From assembly GCF_000720425.1 (NCBI RefSeq), contig NZ_JOAJ01000002.1, positions 310,001 to 374,000 of the forward strand: a stretch of 64,000 nucleotides of DNA, in the 5' to 3' direction. A model generated the notes under the pieces. It worked only from the letters and a program-made list of their open reading frames with translations, searched no databases and was not told where the DNA came from. Of this stretch, positions 1 to 8,523 are shown piece after piece. Position 1 is the stretch's first letter. Each line of letters opens with the position of its first letter. The position numbers and the translations under genes are program-made. Source of the stretch: Nocardia rhamnosiphila NBRC 108938. Its GTDB lineage: Bacteria > Actinomycetota > Actinomycetes > Mycobacteriales > Mycobacteriaceae.

Positions 1-75
1 CTGCAACCGGACGGGCGGGTGGAGGTACGGATGGACAAGGGCCCGGTGAACCAGTTCAAGGCGGACAGTACCTGA
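1..75 (+). CDS. 3' end of an unidentified protein (partial)
   Basis: The first 24 codons read in frame 1 from the window edge to a TGA at 73-75 and encode a short hydrophilic tail ending in KADST. Only the C-terminus is present, so the family cannot be named. The frame is open with high GC at third positions, and it ends just before an AT-rich promoter-like stretch, as expected for the end of an upstream gene on the same strand as the GntR regulator. Confidence 0.45.
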   Translation: MQPDGRVEVRMDKGPVNQFKADST

Positions 76-82
76 GCTCCCA

Positions 83-109
83 TTTTTACAAGGATTGCAA
101 TCTTTTAAG
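83..109. promoter_or_regulatory. Putative GntR operator (site 1)
   Basis: An AT-rich island in GC-rich DNA contains ACAAGGATTGCAATCTTTT, with a palindromic TTGCAA core. The 12-mer ATTGCAATCTTT (94-105) recurs exactly at 12578-12589, upstream of the SMP-30 operon. The reverse complement of the left part, ATCCTTGTAAAAAT, resembles ATCTTTGTAAGGAT near 63886. Lying about 65-90 bp before the GntR start, it fits an autoregulatory site. Confidence 0.5.
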
Positions 110-171
110 AGCTAATAGGTTCACTGATAAACTCGCGCCATGGTGCATCTTCGCGACCGGCAGCGGTCCTC

Positions 172-975
172 GTGACGGCCCCACGGCGGGGACGGGTCAC
201 CCAGCATCGGGTGGCCCAGACCGTGGCGGCCGAACTGCGGACCCGCATCCTCAACGGCACCGACGACTACCGGTTGCCGACCCAGGATCAACTGGTCCAG
301 GAGTTCGGTGTCTCCTATCCCTCGATCCGGGAGGCCATCCGCATCCTGGAAACCGAGGGTCTGGTCACCGTGCGGCGTGGAAACGTCGGCGGCGCGGAAG
401 TCCACCGGCCCGACGAGACCTCGGCCGCCTACCATCTCGGGCTGGCCCTGCAGGGCGGCCGGGTGACGCTGCGCGATCTGGCCACCGGCCTGCAGATGCT
501 CGAACCCATGTGTGCCGCGGAATGCGCGCGCCGCCAGGATCGGCTCGAGGTGGTGGTTCCGGCGCTCACCGCGAATATCGAGAAATCCGCGGAAGTGATC
601 GACGACGGGGTGGCCTTCACCCAGACCGCCCGCGAATTCCACGATCTCGTGGTGTCCTTCACCCCGAACGCGACGGTGCGATACGTGGTGAGCAGTCTGG
701 TCGCCCTGTGGTCGGCGCAGGAGGAGGCCTGGGCCGAGGCCCTGACCGGCCGGGGCGAGTATCCGTCGCCGGAGCAGGCCCGGGCCGCGGTACGCACCCA
801 CCAGAAAATCGTCGACGATATCGCCGCCGGGCAGCCGTCGGCGGCCGAGCACATGGCCTGCGCGCATCTGGCCGCCACCCAGGCACTGCTGCTGCAGCGG
901 TTCGACGACGGCATCGTCAACGCGTCGTCGACGCTGGCCCAGCAGGCGATCCGGTCCGGTTCGGGCCGGCGCTGA
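172..975 (+). CDS. GntR-family (FadR subfamily) transcriptional regulator
   Basis: A 267-residue protein with an N-terminal winged helix (about residues 13-75; note QDQLVQEFGVSYPSIREAIRIL and the following EGLVTVRRGNVGG wing) and an all-helical FCD-type C-terminal domain from about residue 95. FadR-type proteins usually bind acyl-CoA or organic-acid ligands and repress catabolic operons. The start is a GTG; no closer start fits the winged helix. It ends head-to-head with the thioesterase gene, with no bases between the two stop codons. A motif upstream of its own gene recurs before two catabolic operons in this window, which makes it the candidate local regulator (inference). Confidence 0.85.
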   Translation: MTAPRRGRVTQHRVAQTVAAELRTRILNGTDDYRLPTQDQLVQEFGVSYPSIREAIRILETEGLVTVRRGNVGGAEVHRPDETSAAYHLGLALQGGRVTLRDLATGLQMLEPMCAAECARRQDRLEVVVPALTANIEKSAEVIDDGVAFTQTAREFHDLVVSFTPNATVRYVVSSLVALWSAQEEAWAEALTGRGEYPSPEQARAAVRTHQKIVDDIAAGQPSAAEHMACAHLAATQALLLQRFDDGIVNASSTLAQQAIRSGSGRR

Positions 976-1881
976 CTACAGCCGGGCCGCGCTGGGGATC
1001 TCGCGTACCGACCCGGTGTCGAACGCGCGAATCATGGCGTCCTGCGTGAACGACCCGATCAGCGATCCGGCGCGGGTGCTGATCTGACCTCGGATATGCG
1101 CCGTGCCCGCCCCGACGAAGGTCGCTTCGTGGTGGTAGCGCAACCAGCCGTCCCAGCGCACCGGGTCGTGGAAGGTGATCCCGATCCCGAGGGGCGCGGT
1201 CGACAGGGTGTGATGCGCCTGCGCCGTACCCAGCCCCGGATACGGCCGCAACGCGGTGGAGATTCCGAGATGACCGGTGAAATGGGCGAGCATCGCGCGA
1301 CGGAGTTCGTCGGATTCGGGCACCTCGTCGTAGCGTAACCAGGCGTCGACCACGGGCGGACCCACCTCGTCCGGATCGTTGATATCGGCACAGCCGATGA
1401 TGCGCACCTCGCGGCCCGGCAATGCCAGACTCGCCTCCGGACCGGCGGTCTCGGGGCCGGCGGCCTGCGGTCCGGCGGGCGTATCCCGCCGGACCAGATC
1501 CGGTTGCGGAGCGTCCAGCAGGACGGTGCAGTGGGTCCGGATCTTCGCCCCCTGCCACACGCCGACCGTGGCACTCGCGACACTCCGGCCCGCCCTGATC
1601 GGGGTGACGGTGAACTCCAGCGGCACATCGGGGTCGGCCGCCGAGACGAACAGCGCGTGCGCGGTGCGCACCGTCCGGCCGGGCAGGGTCCTGGACGCGG
1701 CGACGATGCTCTGCCCGAGTATCTGGCTGCCGTCCACCACGCTTCTGGAGCCGCCGTCGCTGTCCCCGCGGAAACGCACCGGATCGGCGGGATCGGCTCG
1801 TATATCGAAGATCTCGATCATCCGCGCCATCGACGACTCCCGCGCGTCCGTACCGGCCGATCCGGCCGGGTCCGCGCTCAC
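976..1881 (-). CDS. TesB-like acyl-CoA thioesterase
   Basis: About 301 residues with a double-hotdog layout. The first hotdog contains GGSRSVVDGSQILGQSIVAASRT and RAGRSVASATVGVWQGAKI; the second spans roughly the last 110 residues (HFTGHLGISTALRPYPGLG onward). This matches acyl-CoA thioesterase II, which hydrolyses acyl-CoA to free acid and CoA in the cytoplasm. The GTG at 1881 overlaps the DUF427 stop by 4 bp (GTGA) and suggests translational coupling; an in-frame ATG at 1830 (MARMIEIFDIR) is the alternative start. It could release a pathway acid or CoA when the degradation pathway stalls (inference). Confidence 0.75.
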   Translation of the reverse strand: MSADPAGSAGTDARESSMARMIEIFDIRADPADPVRFRGDSDGGSRSVVDGSQILGQSIVAASRTLPGRTVRTAHALFVSAADPDVPLEFTVTPIRAGRSVASATVGVWQGAKIRTHCTVLLDAPQPDLVRRDTPAGPQAAGPETAGPEASLALPGREVRIIGCADINDPDEVGPPVVDAWLRYDEVPESDELRRAMLAHFTGHLGISTALRPYPGLGTAQAHHTLSTAPLGIGITFHDPVRWDGWLRYHHEATFVGAGTAHIRGQISTRAGSLIGSFTQDAMIRAFDTGSVREIPSAARL

Positions 1882-2273
1882 GACCGGACCCCTGTATAGC
1901 GCCCGGCTCCGATCGTCACCGCGACGGCATTCTGGTCGAACGCGATATAACCGGCCAGCCGGGCGACCGGTAGATGCGGCTGCGGATAGGTCCAGGCGAT
2001 CCAGGGACGATCGCTGCCCGGCAGAGCCCAGTAGGACGCCTCGCCCTTGTACGGGCACAGGGTGTGCAGATCGATGGGTTCGAGCCGGGTCGTATCCACC
2101 GCCTCGGGCGGGAAGTACACGACCAGGCCGTGATCCTGCTCGTCCACCAGCAGACAGGCGTCACTGGACGCCAGTTGCCGCGCACCGACGGTCGCGGTGA
2201 AGGTGTTGGTGCGGGCCAGCAGGTCCACTCGATAGTCGGGACGCTGTCGATAGCCCGACGGTACTTCGCTCAT
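1878..2273 (-). CDS. DUF427 family protein
   Basis: A 131-residue soluble protein with the DUF427 hallmark CPYKGEASYW in its middle and a WTYPQPHLPVARLAGYIAFD strand-rich C-terminus. The fold is a small beta-barrel of unknown biochemical role that is common in actinobacteria. No signal peptide or membrane segment is visible. It overlaps the thioesterase start by 4 bp, so the two probably form one transcript. About 295 bp separate it from the aldehyde dehydrogenase upstream, so membership in the larger operon is uncertain. Confidence 0.75.
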   Translation of the reverse strand: MSEVPSGYRQRPDYRVDLLARTNTFTATVGARQLASSDACLLVDEQDHGLVVYFPPEAVDTTRLEPIDLHTLCPYKGEASYWALPGSDRPWIAWTYPQPHLPVARLAGYIAFDQNAVAVTIGAGRYTGVRS

Positions 2274-2568
2274 TGCTGCTCCGAATCCTCGCTACTCCGA
2301 ATATCCGCTGTCCGGGGCCACCGGGCCCGTTCCGTGGGGGGCGCGGCGATACGCACGTGGTACCGGAAGGCCCGGCCCGAGGCGTGCCCGAAGGAAGGCA
2401 CGGCCATGGCACCGCGTGGGCGCCCACGGGGAAGCCTATGGCCATCGGCTACGCAGGATCGAACGATGCGGCGAGTATCTGCCGGCTGTCGTCGCCGATC
2501 ACGCCGGTGCGCGGCGGCTCACCGGCGAGTCGACCGGGTCTCGAGCGGCTGTTCACCGTGACTATTGC

Positions 2569-4005
2569 CTATGCCCGGGCCGCTTCGGGCGCGTATCCGA
2601 GAATGCCCTTGACCTCCAGGTACTCCTCGAAACCGGCTTCGCCCCATTCGCGGCCGTTTCCGCTCTTCTTGTAGCCGCCGAAGGGAGCGGCGAAATCGAA
2701 TCCGCCGTTGATACCGATCGAACCCGCCCGGAGCCGGCGCGCCACGGCGCGTGCCTGTTCCAGATCGCGGCCCGCGACGAATCCGGCCAGGCCGTACTCG
2801 GTGTCGTTGGCGATGGCGATGGCGTCGTCGACATCCCGGTAGCCGATGATCACCAGAACCGGACCGAAAATCTCCTCACGGGCGACGGTCATCGTGTTGG
2901 TCACCCCCGCGAACACCGTCGGTTTGACGAAGAAGCCCTTCTCCAGGCCATCGGGCCGGCCGGGACCACCGGCGACGACGGTGGCTCCCTCCTCGATCCC
3001 CTTCTGGATCAATGCCTGGATCCGGTCCCACTGGGACCCCGCGACCACCGGGCCGAGCGCGACCTCGCCGGTGGGATCGCCGACCGTGATGCCCTCGGTG
3101 GCGGCCCGCGCAGCGGCCACGGCTTCTTCCATCCGGGCCGCCGGGACCAGCATTCGCGACGGCGCGCTACAGGTCTGACCGGAGTTGCCCATCATATTCG
3201 CCACGCCCTGGCCGACATTGATGGCGAGATCCTCGTCGTCGAGGATGATGTTGGGGCCCTTGCCGCCGAGTTCCTGGGTCACCCGCTTCACGGTGGTCGC
3301 CGCGTTGCGGGCGATATCTATCCCCGCGCGGGTGGACCCGGTGAAGGAGACCATATCGACCTCCGGATGCGACGAGAGCGGGACGCCCACACTCGGCCCG
3401 TCGCCCTGCACCAGGTTGAACACACCCGCCGGTACACCGGCGGCGGCCAGCACCTCGGCGAAGATCTGCCCGGTGAACGGGGACCGTTCGGAGGGCTTGA
3501 GGACCATGGTGCAGCCGGTGGCCAGAGCGGGGAAGACCTTCACCGCGATCTGGTTCATCGGCCAGTTCCACGGGGTGATGAGACCGCAGACACCGATGGG
3601 TTCCTTGACGAAAAGGGTCGCCCCGCGTTGCTCCTCGAAGCGGTAGTTCCGCAGTATCTCGGTCGCGGTCTGTAGATGTCCGGCGGCGAGATCGACCTGG
3701 AATCCGTTGGCCAGCCCCGACGGAGCGCCCATCTCCTCGGTGAGCGCCGCCGCCAGATCACCGGCGCGCTTCTGGTACTCCGCGCCGATGGCATCGAACA
3801 GGTCCAGCCGCTCGCCGACAGTACTCGCGGCCCACCCGTCGAACGCGGCGCGGGCCGCGGCGACGGCGGCGTCCACATCCGCGGCCGAGCCGAGCGCGAC
3901 GGTCCCGCACACCTCTTCGGTGGCGGGATTGATCACCTCGAAGGTCTGATCGCCCGCGGGGTCGGCCCAGCGGCCGTCGATATAGAACTTCAGGTATTCG
4001 CGCAT
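2569..4005 (-). CDS. NAD(P)-dependent aldehyde dehydrogenase
   Basis: A 478-residue ALDH, the normal length. The cofactor region shows LITPWNWPMNQ (about 142-152) and FTGSTRAG (221-228); the general base is Glu245 in QELGGKGPN and the nucleophile is Cys279 in GNSGQTCSAPSR. It oxidises an aldehyde to the acid. Its ATG at 4005 shares one base with the stop of the ThDP-enzyme gene (TGATG), so the two are coupled. That pairing suggests the aldehyde comes from the ThDP enzyme (inference). It is the last gene of the seven-gene minus-strand unit. Confidence 0.9.
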   Translation of the reverse strand: MREYLKFYIDGRWADPAGDQTFEVINPATEEVCGTVALGSAADVDAAVAAARAAFDGWAASTVGERLDLFDAIGAEYQKRAGDLAAALTEEMGAPSGLANGFQVDLAAGHLQTATEILRNYRFEEQRGATLFVKEPIGVCGLITPWNWPMNQIAVKVFPALATGCTMVLKPSERSPFTGQIFAEVLAAAGVPAGVFNLVQGDGPSVGVPLSSHPEVDMVSFTGSTRAGIDIARNAATTVKRVTQELGGKGPNIILDDEDLAINVGQGVANMMGNSGQTCSAPSRMLVPAARMEEAVAAARAATEGITVGDPTGEVALGPVVAGSQWDRIQALIQKGIEEGATVVAGGPGRPDGLEKGFFVKPTVFAGVTNTMTVAREEIFGPVLVIIGYRDVDDAIAIANDTEYGLAGFVAGRDLEQARAVARRLRAGSIGINGGFDFAAPFGGYKKSGNGREWGEAGFEEYLEVKGILGYAPEAARA

Positions 4006-5711
4006 CACTGCATCCCTTCCGCGTACCAGGTGCGGAACTCGTCGTAGCTGGGCATTTCCTCGGAGTTCGCCTTCGGATCCACGGCGACATGGATCACGCC
4101 CGGCCGACCGCTGGCGAAAGCCCGTTTGATGGCGGGCGCGATCTCGGTATCGGTGTCGACGTATTCGCCGTAGCAGCCGAAACCCTCGGCGACCTTGTCC
4201 AGCCGGGTGTCCTTGCTCCAGTGCACCGCGGTCTCCCGGGAGCCGTGACCGAAGGTGCGCTTGTATACCCCGACCTCGAGTCCCCACGCGTAGTCGACGG
4301 CGACCACGCAGACCAGCGGAAGGTTCAGCCGCGCCGCGGTTTCCAGCTCGGCGATCTGGAACTGGAAAGAGGAGTCGCCGGTGATCATCAGCACCGGGCG
4401 CTTCCCGCCATCGGCGACCGAGGCGCCCACCGCGTAGGGCAGACCGGTGCCGAGGTGGCCGAAGTTCTGGTTCCAGATCACATCGTGCGGTTTGCACTGG
4501 GTGTAGGTCCAGCCGAAGATCGTGGTGGCGCCGCCGTCGCGGACCAGGATCCCGTCGGCCGGGAAATCCTTGGTGGCCTCCACGACCAGGCGGGCGGGAT
4601 GGACCGGCGTACCACCCGACGGCGCGCTCTCGGCGAGTCCCGCGAGCCTGGAGGCATCCTGTTCGATCCACTGCGCGAGTTCGGGAGTGGCGGTGCGCGG
4701 AGTGTGCTTCAGGGCTTCGGTGAGCTGCGGGACGACCGCGCGCAGATCGCCGACCAGGGGTACGTCGATCGGCCGGTTGACTCCGATGGCGGTGGGATCC
4801 TGTTCGATGAGGATCCATTTGCGTTCGTCTTCCCCGGCGACCCAGTGCCGGCCGCGCCCGTAGTGCACGGGTTCGCCGAGTTCGGTGCCGATGGCCAGGC
4901 ACAGATCGGATTTCACGACGGCGTCCACCGCCGAGGGTGAGAAGCCGTAGGGGAAGGTGCGGTCCTCCAGTCCTTCGATGAACGAGGTGCCGCCCGAGGT
5001 CTGGATGACGGGGCAGGCCAGGAGATCGGCCAGCGCCTTCACCGAAGCACCGGCCCGGGCGGTGTGCACACCGTGCCCGGCCAGCAGGATCGGCTGCTTC
5101 GCCTGCCGGATGAGTTCGGCGGCCGCGTCCACCTTGTCCTGCCCGGCGGTTTGGCCCACCAGCCGGTACCGGTGCGGCGGTAGCGGTGCGGCGACGTCGA
5201 GTTCCTCCTGGATCACATGGGAGGGATATTCGATGTAGACCGGTCCCGGGGTTCCGGAGAGCGCCTTGCGCAGACCTTCCCGGATGACCTCGTCGGTCTG
5301 GTCCGCGTATTCGATACTGGCGGCGTATTTCACCGAGGGCTCGAACAGCCCGGACTGTTTCACGAACTGGATCCGGCCGCGGCGTACCCGCTGCTCGGTG
5401 ATCCGGGCACGCTGTCCGCCCAGGAAGATCACCGGCGAATTCTCCACCTTGGCGCACATCATGGCGCCCGCGAGGTTGGCGACGCCGGGGCCGAGGGTGC
5501 CGATGCACAGCGCGGCTCTTCCGGTCATCCGGGAGACGGCCTCGGCCATGAACCCCGCCGATTCCTCATGATGCGGGGACACCACGTTCCAGCCCCGCTC
5601 GTCGGCGAGATGGAACAGGTGCACGAAATTCGGGTCCGGGATGCCGAAGACGGTGTCGATACCTTCGGCTTCGAAGAGATCCAGAATCCGTTCGTAGACT
5701 TTGACCGCCAT
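4005..5711 (-). CDS. Thiamine-diphosphate-dependent enzyme (acetolactate synthase / 2-hydroxyacyl-CoA lyase-like)
   Basis: About 568 residues in the usual three-domain ThDP layout. Catalytic Glu49 sits in SPHHEESAGFMAEA, a central NAD/FAD-like domain follows, and a C-terminal PP domain carries GDSSFQFQIAELETAARLN. The ThDP motif ends VAVDYAWG instead of the usual NN, so the Mg-binding Asn pair is altered. Such enzymes break or make C-C bonds next to a carbonyl, often releasing an aldehyde. The start is taken at ATG 5711, where GGGAGGTAAGTGAGT gives ideal ribosome-site spacing; a GTG at 5717 overlaps the SDR stop. The reaction cannot be assigned from sequence alone. Confidence 0.82.
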   Translation of the reverse strand: MAVKVYERILDLFEAEGIDTVFGIPDPNFVHLFHLADERGWNVVSPHHEESAGFMAEAVSRMTGRAALCIGTLGPGVANLAGAMMCAKVENSPVIFLGGQRARITEQRVRRGRIQFVKQSGLFEPSVKYAASIEYADQTDEVIREGLRKALSGTPGPVYIEYPSHVIQEELDVAAPLPPHRYRLVGQTAGQDKVDAAAELIRQAKQPILLAGHGVHTARAGASVKALADLLACPVIQTSGGTSFIEGLEDRTFPYGFSPSAVDAVVKSDLCLAIGTELGEPVHYGRGRHWVAGEDERKWILIEQDPTAIGVNRPIDVPLVGDLRAVVPQLTEALKHTPRTATPELAQWIEQDASRLAGLAESAPSGGTPVHPARLVVEATKDFPADGILVRDGGATTIFGWTYTQCKPHDVIWNQNFGHLGTGLPYAVGASVADGGKRPVLMITGDSSFQFQIAELETAARLNLPLVCVVAVDYAWGLEVGVYKRTFGHGSRETAVHWSKDTRLDKVAEGFGCYGEYVDTDTEIAPAIKRAFASGRPGVIHVAVDPKANSEEMPSYDEFRTWYAEGMQ

Positions 5712-5713
5712 AC

Positions 5714-6619
5714 TCACTTACCTCCCATGGCCATTGCGAAACTCCGGCCGATATGGTCGCTGTGGGCCGACGGAACGACCGGCAGCAACCATGAATCCTT
5801 GATGTCACGTATGTCGTCGATACGGGCCCCGACGTCCTCGATGGACCACTCCGGCTGATAGACGCCGGGAGTTTCCGCGATATAGGCCCGCGCCACCCGG
5901 CCCGCCAGCGCCACCAGCATTTCCCCACTGACCGAGCAGGATTCGTGTGCCAGCCAGCCCACCGCGGGAGCCACCAGCCCGGGTTCCATCGGCGGATACT
6001 TCGAGGTATCGATACCGTCGGCGAGCCGGGTGACCGCCGCGGGCACGATCACATTGGATTTCACCCCGGATTCGGCGCCCTCGAGCGCCACCACATTCGA
6101 CAGCCCGATCACGCCCGCCTTGGCGACGGCGTAATTGGCGACATTCCTATTTCCGTAGAGACCGCCGATGGAGGAGGTCAGTACGACCCGCCCGTACCCG
6201 GCCTCCCGCATCACCGGGAATGCCGCGCGTACGACGTGGAACGCACCGCGTAGATGGACATCGAGGACGGAATCGAAATCCTCGTAACTCATTTCGGTGA
6301 GCGGGGCATAGCGCACGTTGCCCGCATTGTGGACGAGCACATCGATCCGGCCGTAGGTGTCCAGGGCGGCGTTCACGATCGCCCGGCCACCGTCCGGGGT
6401 GGCGACGGAATCGGCATTCGCGACCGCCTGCCCACCGGCGGCCACGATTTCGTCGGCCACCGCACCGGCGACCTCGATATCGCTGTCACCGCCCGGGATA
6501 CCGCCGCCCACATCGTTCACCACGACCCGGGCGCCCCGAGCGGCCAGCAGCAGGGCGTAGGCCCGGCCGAGGCCGCGACCGGCGCCGGTGACCACCGCGA
6601 CCCGTTCGTCGAACCGCAT
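5714..6619 (-). CDS. Short-chain dehydrogenase/reductase (MFE-2-like SDR)
   Basis: About 301 residues with the Rossmann motif GAGRGLGRAYALLLAARGARVVVND, NAG at HNAGNVRY, catalytic Ser in LTSSIGG and YAVAK. The N-terminus most resembles the 3-hydroxyacyl-CoA dehydrogenase part of multifunctional enzyme type 2. It would oxidise a hydroxy group to a ketone with NAD. Starts are ambiguous: ATG 6619 fits the domain; TTG 6628 has the best-spaced AGGAG; ATG 6661 overlaps the BVMO stop by 4 bp. It lies directly between the BVMO and ThDP genes in one operon. Confidence 0.85.
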   Translation of the reverse strand: MRFDERVAVVTGAGRGLGRAYALLLAARGARVVVNDVGGGIPGGDSDIEVAGAVADEIVAAGGQAVANADSVATPDGGRAIVNAALDTYGRIDVLVHNAGNVRYAPLTEMSYEDFDSVLDVHLRGAFHVVRAAFPVMREAGYGRVVLTSSIGGLYGNRNVANYAVAKAGVIGLSNVVALEGAESGVKSNVIVPAAVTRLADGIDTSKYPPMEPGLVAPAVGWLAHESCSVSGEMLVALAGRVARAYIAETPGVYQPEWSIEDVGARIDDIRDIKDSWLLPVVPSAHSDHIGRSFAMAMGGK

Positions 6620-6657
6620 CTCGGACAACGCTTCTCCTAACCCTTCGCCGCGGCGTG

Positions 6658-8481
6658 TCATTCGCCGAGCGCCAAACCCTCCAGGCGGCCGGTCGCGCGC
6701 CAGCTCTGGAGGATGTCCTCGAGGGCGTAGAAGCCCGGCCAGTACGGTTCGCCGAGATGCGAGCGGATGTTCCGCTCGCCCTCGTTGTTGTAGTAACCGG
6801 GGGTGCATTCGCGCTGGAAGTTGCTGTTGTCCACCGCGGTTTCCCGGATGGTGGCGCACCAGCCGTCCACGGCCTCGGTGGTCGGTTCCACCGTCCGGGC
6901 GCCCCGGTTCAGCGCTTCGCCGATGATGTAGGCGGCGTGGGTGGCCTGCTGATCGAACATATCGGTGGTGCTCGCGGTGACACCGCCCTGGATGAAGCCG
7001 GTGAAGAACAGGTTCGGGAATCCGTTGCTGGTGAGGCCGTGCAGGGTGCGGTAGCCGTCCGCCCAGTGTTCGTAGAGCGAGAGCCCGTCGCGGCCGGCGA
7101 ACGGATGGATACCGTAGCGGCGGTCGAGCTCGGTGGTGATCTCGAATCCGCTGGCGAAGACGATGCAGTCGACCTCGTGCTCCACCCCGCCCGCGATGAT
7201 CCCTTTCGCGGTGATCCGTTCGACGCCCTTGGTGGCGGACACATCGACCAGGGTCACATTGTCGCGGTTGTAGGTCGGCAGATATTCATCGTTGAAACAG
7301 GGGCGCTTGCACAGGAACCGGTAATACGGTTTGAGCGCCGCGGCGGTCTCCGGATCCGTGACGATCGCGTCGACCCGCTGCCGCACTCGTTCCATCGCCC
7401 GGTAGTCCTGGTTCTCCCGGATTTCCATGAACTTCTCGGGCGTGACCTCGGCCCAGAGATTGTTCTCGTCGAGATAGGACTGCACATTGCGGCTGACCTC
7501 GGTCCAGCCGTCACACACCAGATCCGGCTGCCCGGGCGCGAACGCCTCGAAGGCGGCGGTGTGGAAATTGCGGCGGCGCTGCAACTGCCAGCCCGGTTGT
7601 AGCGATTTCACCCATTCCGGATCGGTGGGCACGTTACCGCGCTCGTTGATGTAGGACGGGGTGCGCTGGAAGACATACAGGTGCTCGGCCGACCGGGCGA
7701 TATGCGGGATCACCTGGATACCGCTGGCGCCGGTACCGATCACCGCGACCTTCTTGTCCTCGAGACCGGTGAGACCGCCCCGCATATCGCCGCCGGTGTA
7801 GTCGTAGTCCCAGCGAGCGGAATGGAATGTATGGCCGGTGAAATCGTTCAGCCCCGGGATACCGGGCAGCTTCGGCTTGTTGAACGGCCCCTGCGCCATC
7901 ACCACGAACCGGGCGCGGATATCGTCGCCACGATTGGTGCCGATCCGCCACCGTTCGATGGAATCGTCCCATTCCAGGGACTTCACCATCGTGGAGAAGA
8001 TGGCCTTCTCGTACAGCCCGAAATGTTTGCCGATCCGCTGGGCGTGCTCGAAACATTCGTCGCCGTAAGCGTATTTCTGGGTCGGGATGTACCCGGTTTC
8101 CTCGAGCAGCGGCAGGTAACAGTAGGCATCGGAATCGCATTGGATGCCCGGATACCGGTTCCAGTACCAGGCGCCGCCGAAATCGCCGGCGAGTTCGATG
8201 ACCCGGAAATCCTCGACCCCGGCCTGGGTCAGCCGCGCGCCCGCGGTGAGTCCGGCCCAGCCACCGCCGAGGACCGCGACGTCGATCTCCTCCGTCAGCG
8301 GCTCCCGGGGCGTTACCGGAGTGTAGGGGTCGCCTTCGAAGAAGTCGGTGAATCCGTCCTCGGACGCCACGTACTGCTTCTGCCCCTCGGGCCGCAGCCG
8401 CTTATCGCGTTCGGCCAGATATCTGGCCCGGAGCGCGGCATGGTCGATCTCGGGGGTCTGCGTGGGTGCGCAGTTGTTCAT
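6658..8481 (-). CDS. Type I Baeyer-Villiger monooxygenase
   Basis: A 607-residue flavoprotein with an N-terminal extension of about 60 residues, as in the PAMO/steroid-monooxygenase group. It has a FAD Rossmann motif GGGWAG (72-77), the BVMO fingerprint FTGHTFHSARWD (214-225, pattern FxGxxxHxxxWD) and a second NADPH Rossmann motif GTGASG (249-254). It inserts oxygen next to a ketone to give an ester or lactone. Its neighbours, a Rieske oxygenase upstream and two SDRs flanking the pair, suggest hydroxylation, oxidation to ketone, then ring or side-chain opening (inference). The substrate is unknown. Confidence 0.93.
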   Translation of the reverse strand: MNNCAPTQTPEIDHAALRARYLAERDKRLRPEGQKQYVASEDGFTDFFEGDPYTPVTPREPLTEEIDVAVLGGGWAGLTAGARLTQAGVEDFRVIELAGDFGGAWYWNRYPGIQCDSDAYCYLPLLEETGYIPTQKYAYGDECFEHAQRIGKHFGLYEKAIFSTMVKSLEWDDSIERWRIGTNRGDDIRARFVVMAQGPFNKPKLPGIPGLNDFTGHTFHSARWDYDYTGGDMRGGLTGLEDKKVAVIGTGASGIQVIPHIARSAEHLYVFQRTPSYINERGNVPTDPEWVKSLQPGWQLQRRRNFHTAAFEAFAPGQPDLVCDGWTEVSRNVQSYLDENNLWAEVTPEKFMEIRENQDYRAMERVRQRVDAIVTDPETAAALKPYYRFLCKRPCFNDEYLPTYNRDNVTLVDVSATKGVERITAKGIIAGGVEHEVDCIVFASGFEITTELDRRYGIHPFAGRDGLSLYEHWADGYRTLHGLTSNGFPNLFFTGFIQGGVTASTTDMFDQQATHAAYIIGEALNRGARTVEPTTEAVDGWCATIRETAVDNSNFQRECTPGYYNNEGERNIRSHLGEPYWPGFYALEDILQSWRATGRLEGLALGE

Positions 8482-8523
8482 TCGAATTCCTCGGTGGGAT
8501 GGATCGGGCCGGCGACGCCGGAG

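Noticed and set aside
121..867. Long minus-strand open frame opposite the GntR gene
   Set aside because: It is a shadow of the regulator, with low-complexity Gly/His/Gln composition, no ribosome site and no domain.
2416..3675. 419-residue plus-strand open frame across the ALDH gene
   Set aside because: It runs opposite the clear ALDH with intact active-site motifs; its translation has no recognisable fold and is rich in Asp/Gly/Arg typical of antisense frames in GC-rich DNA.
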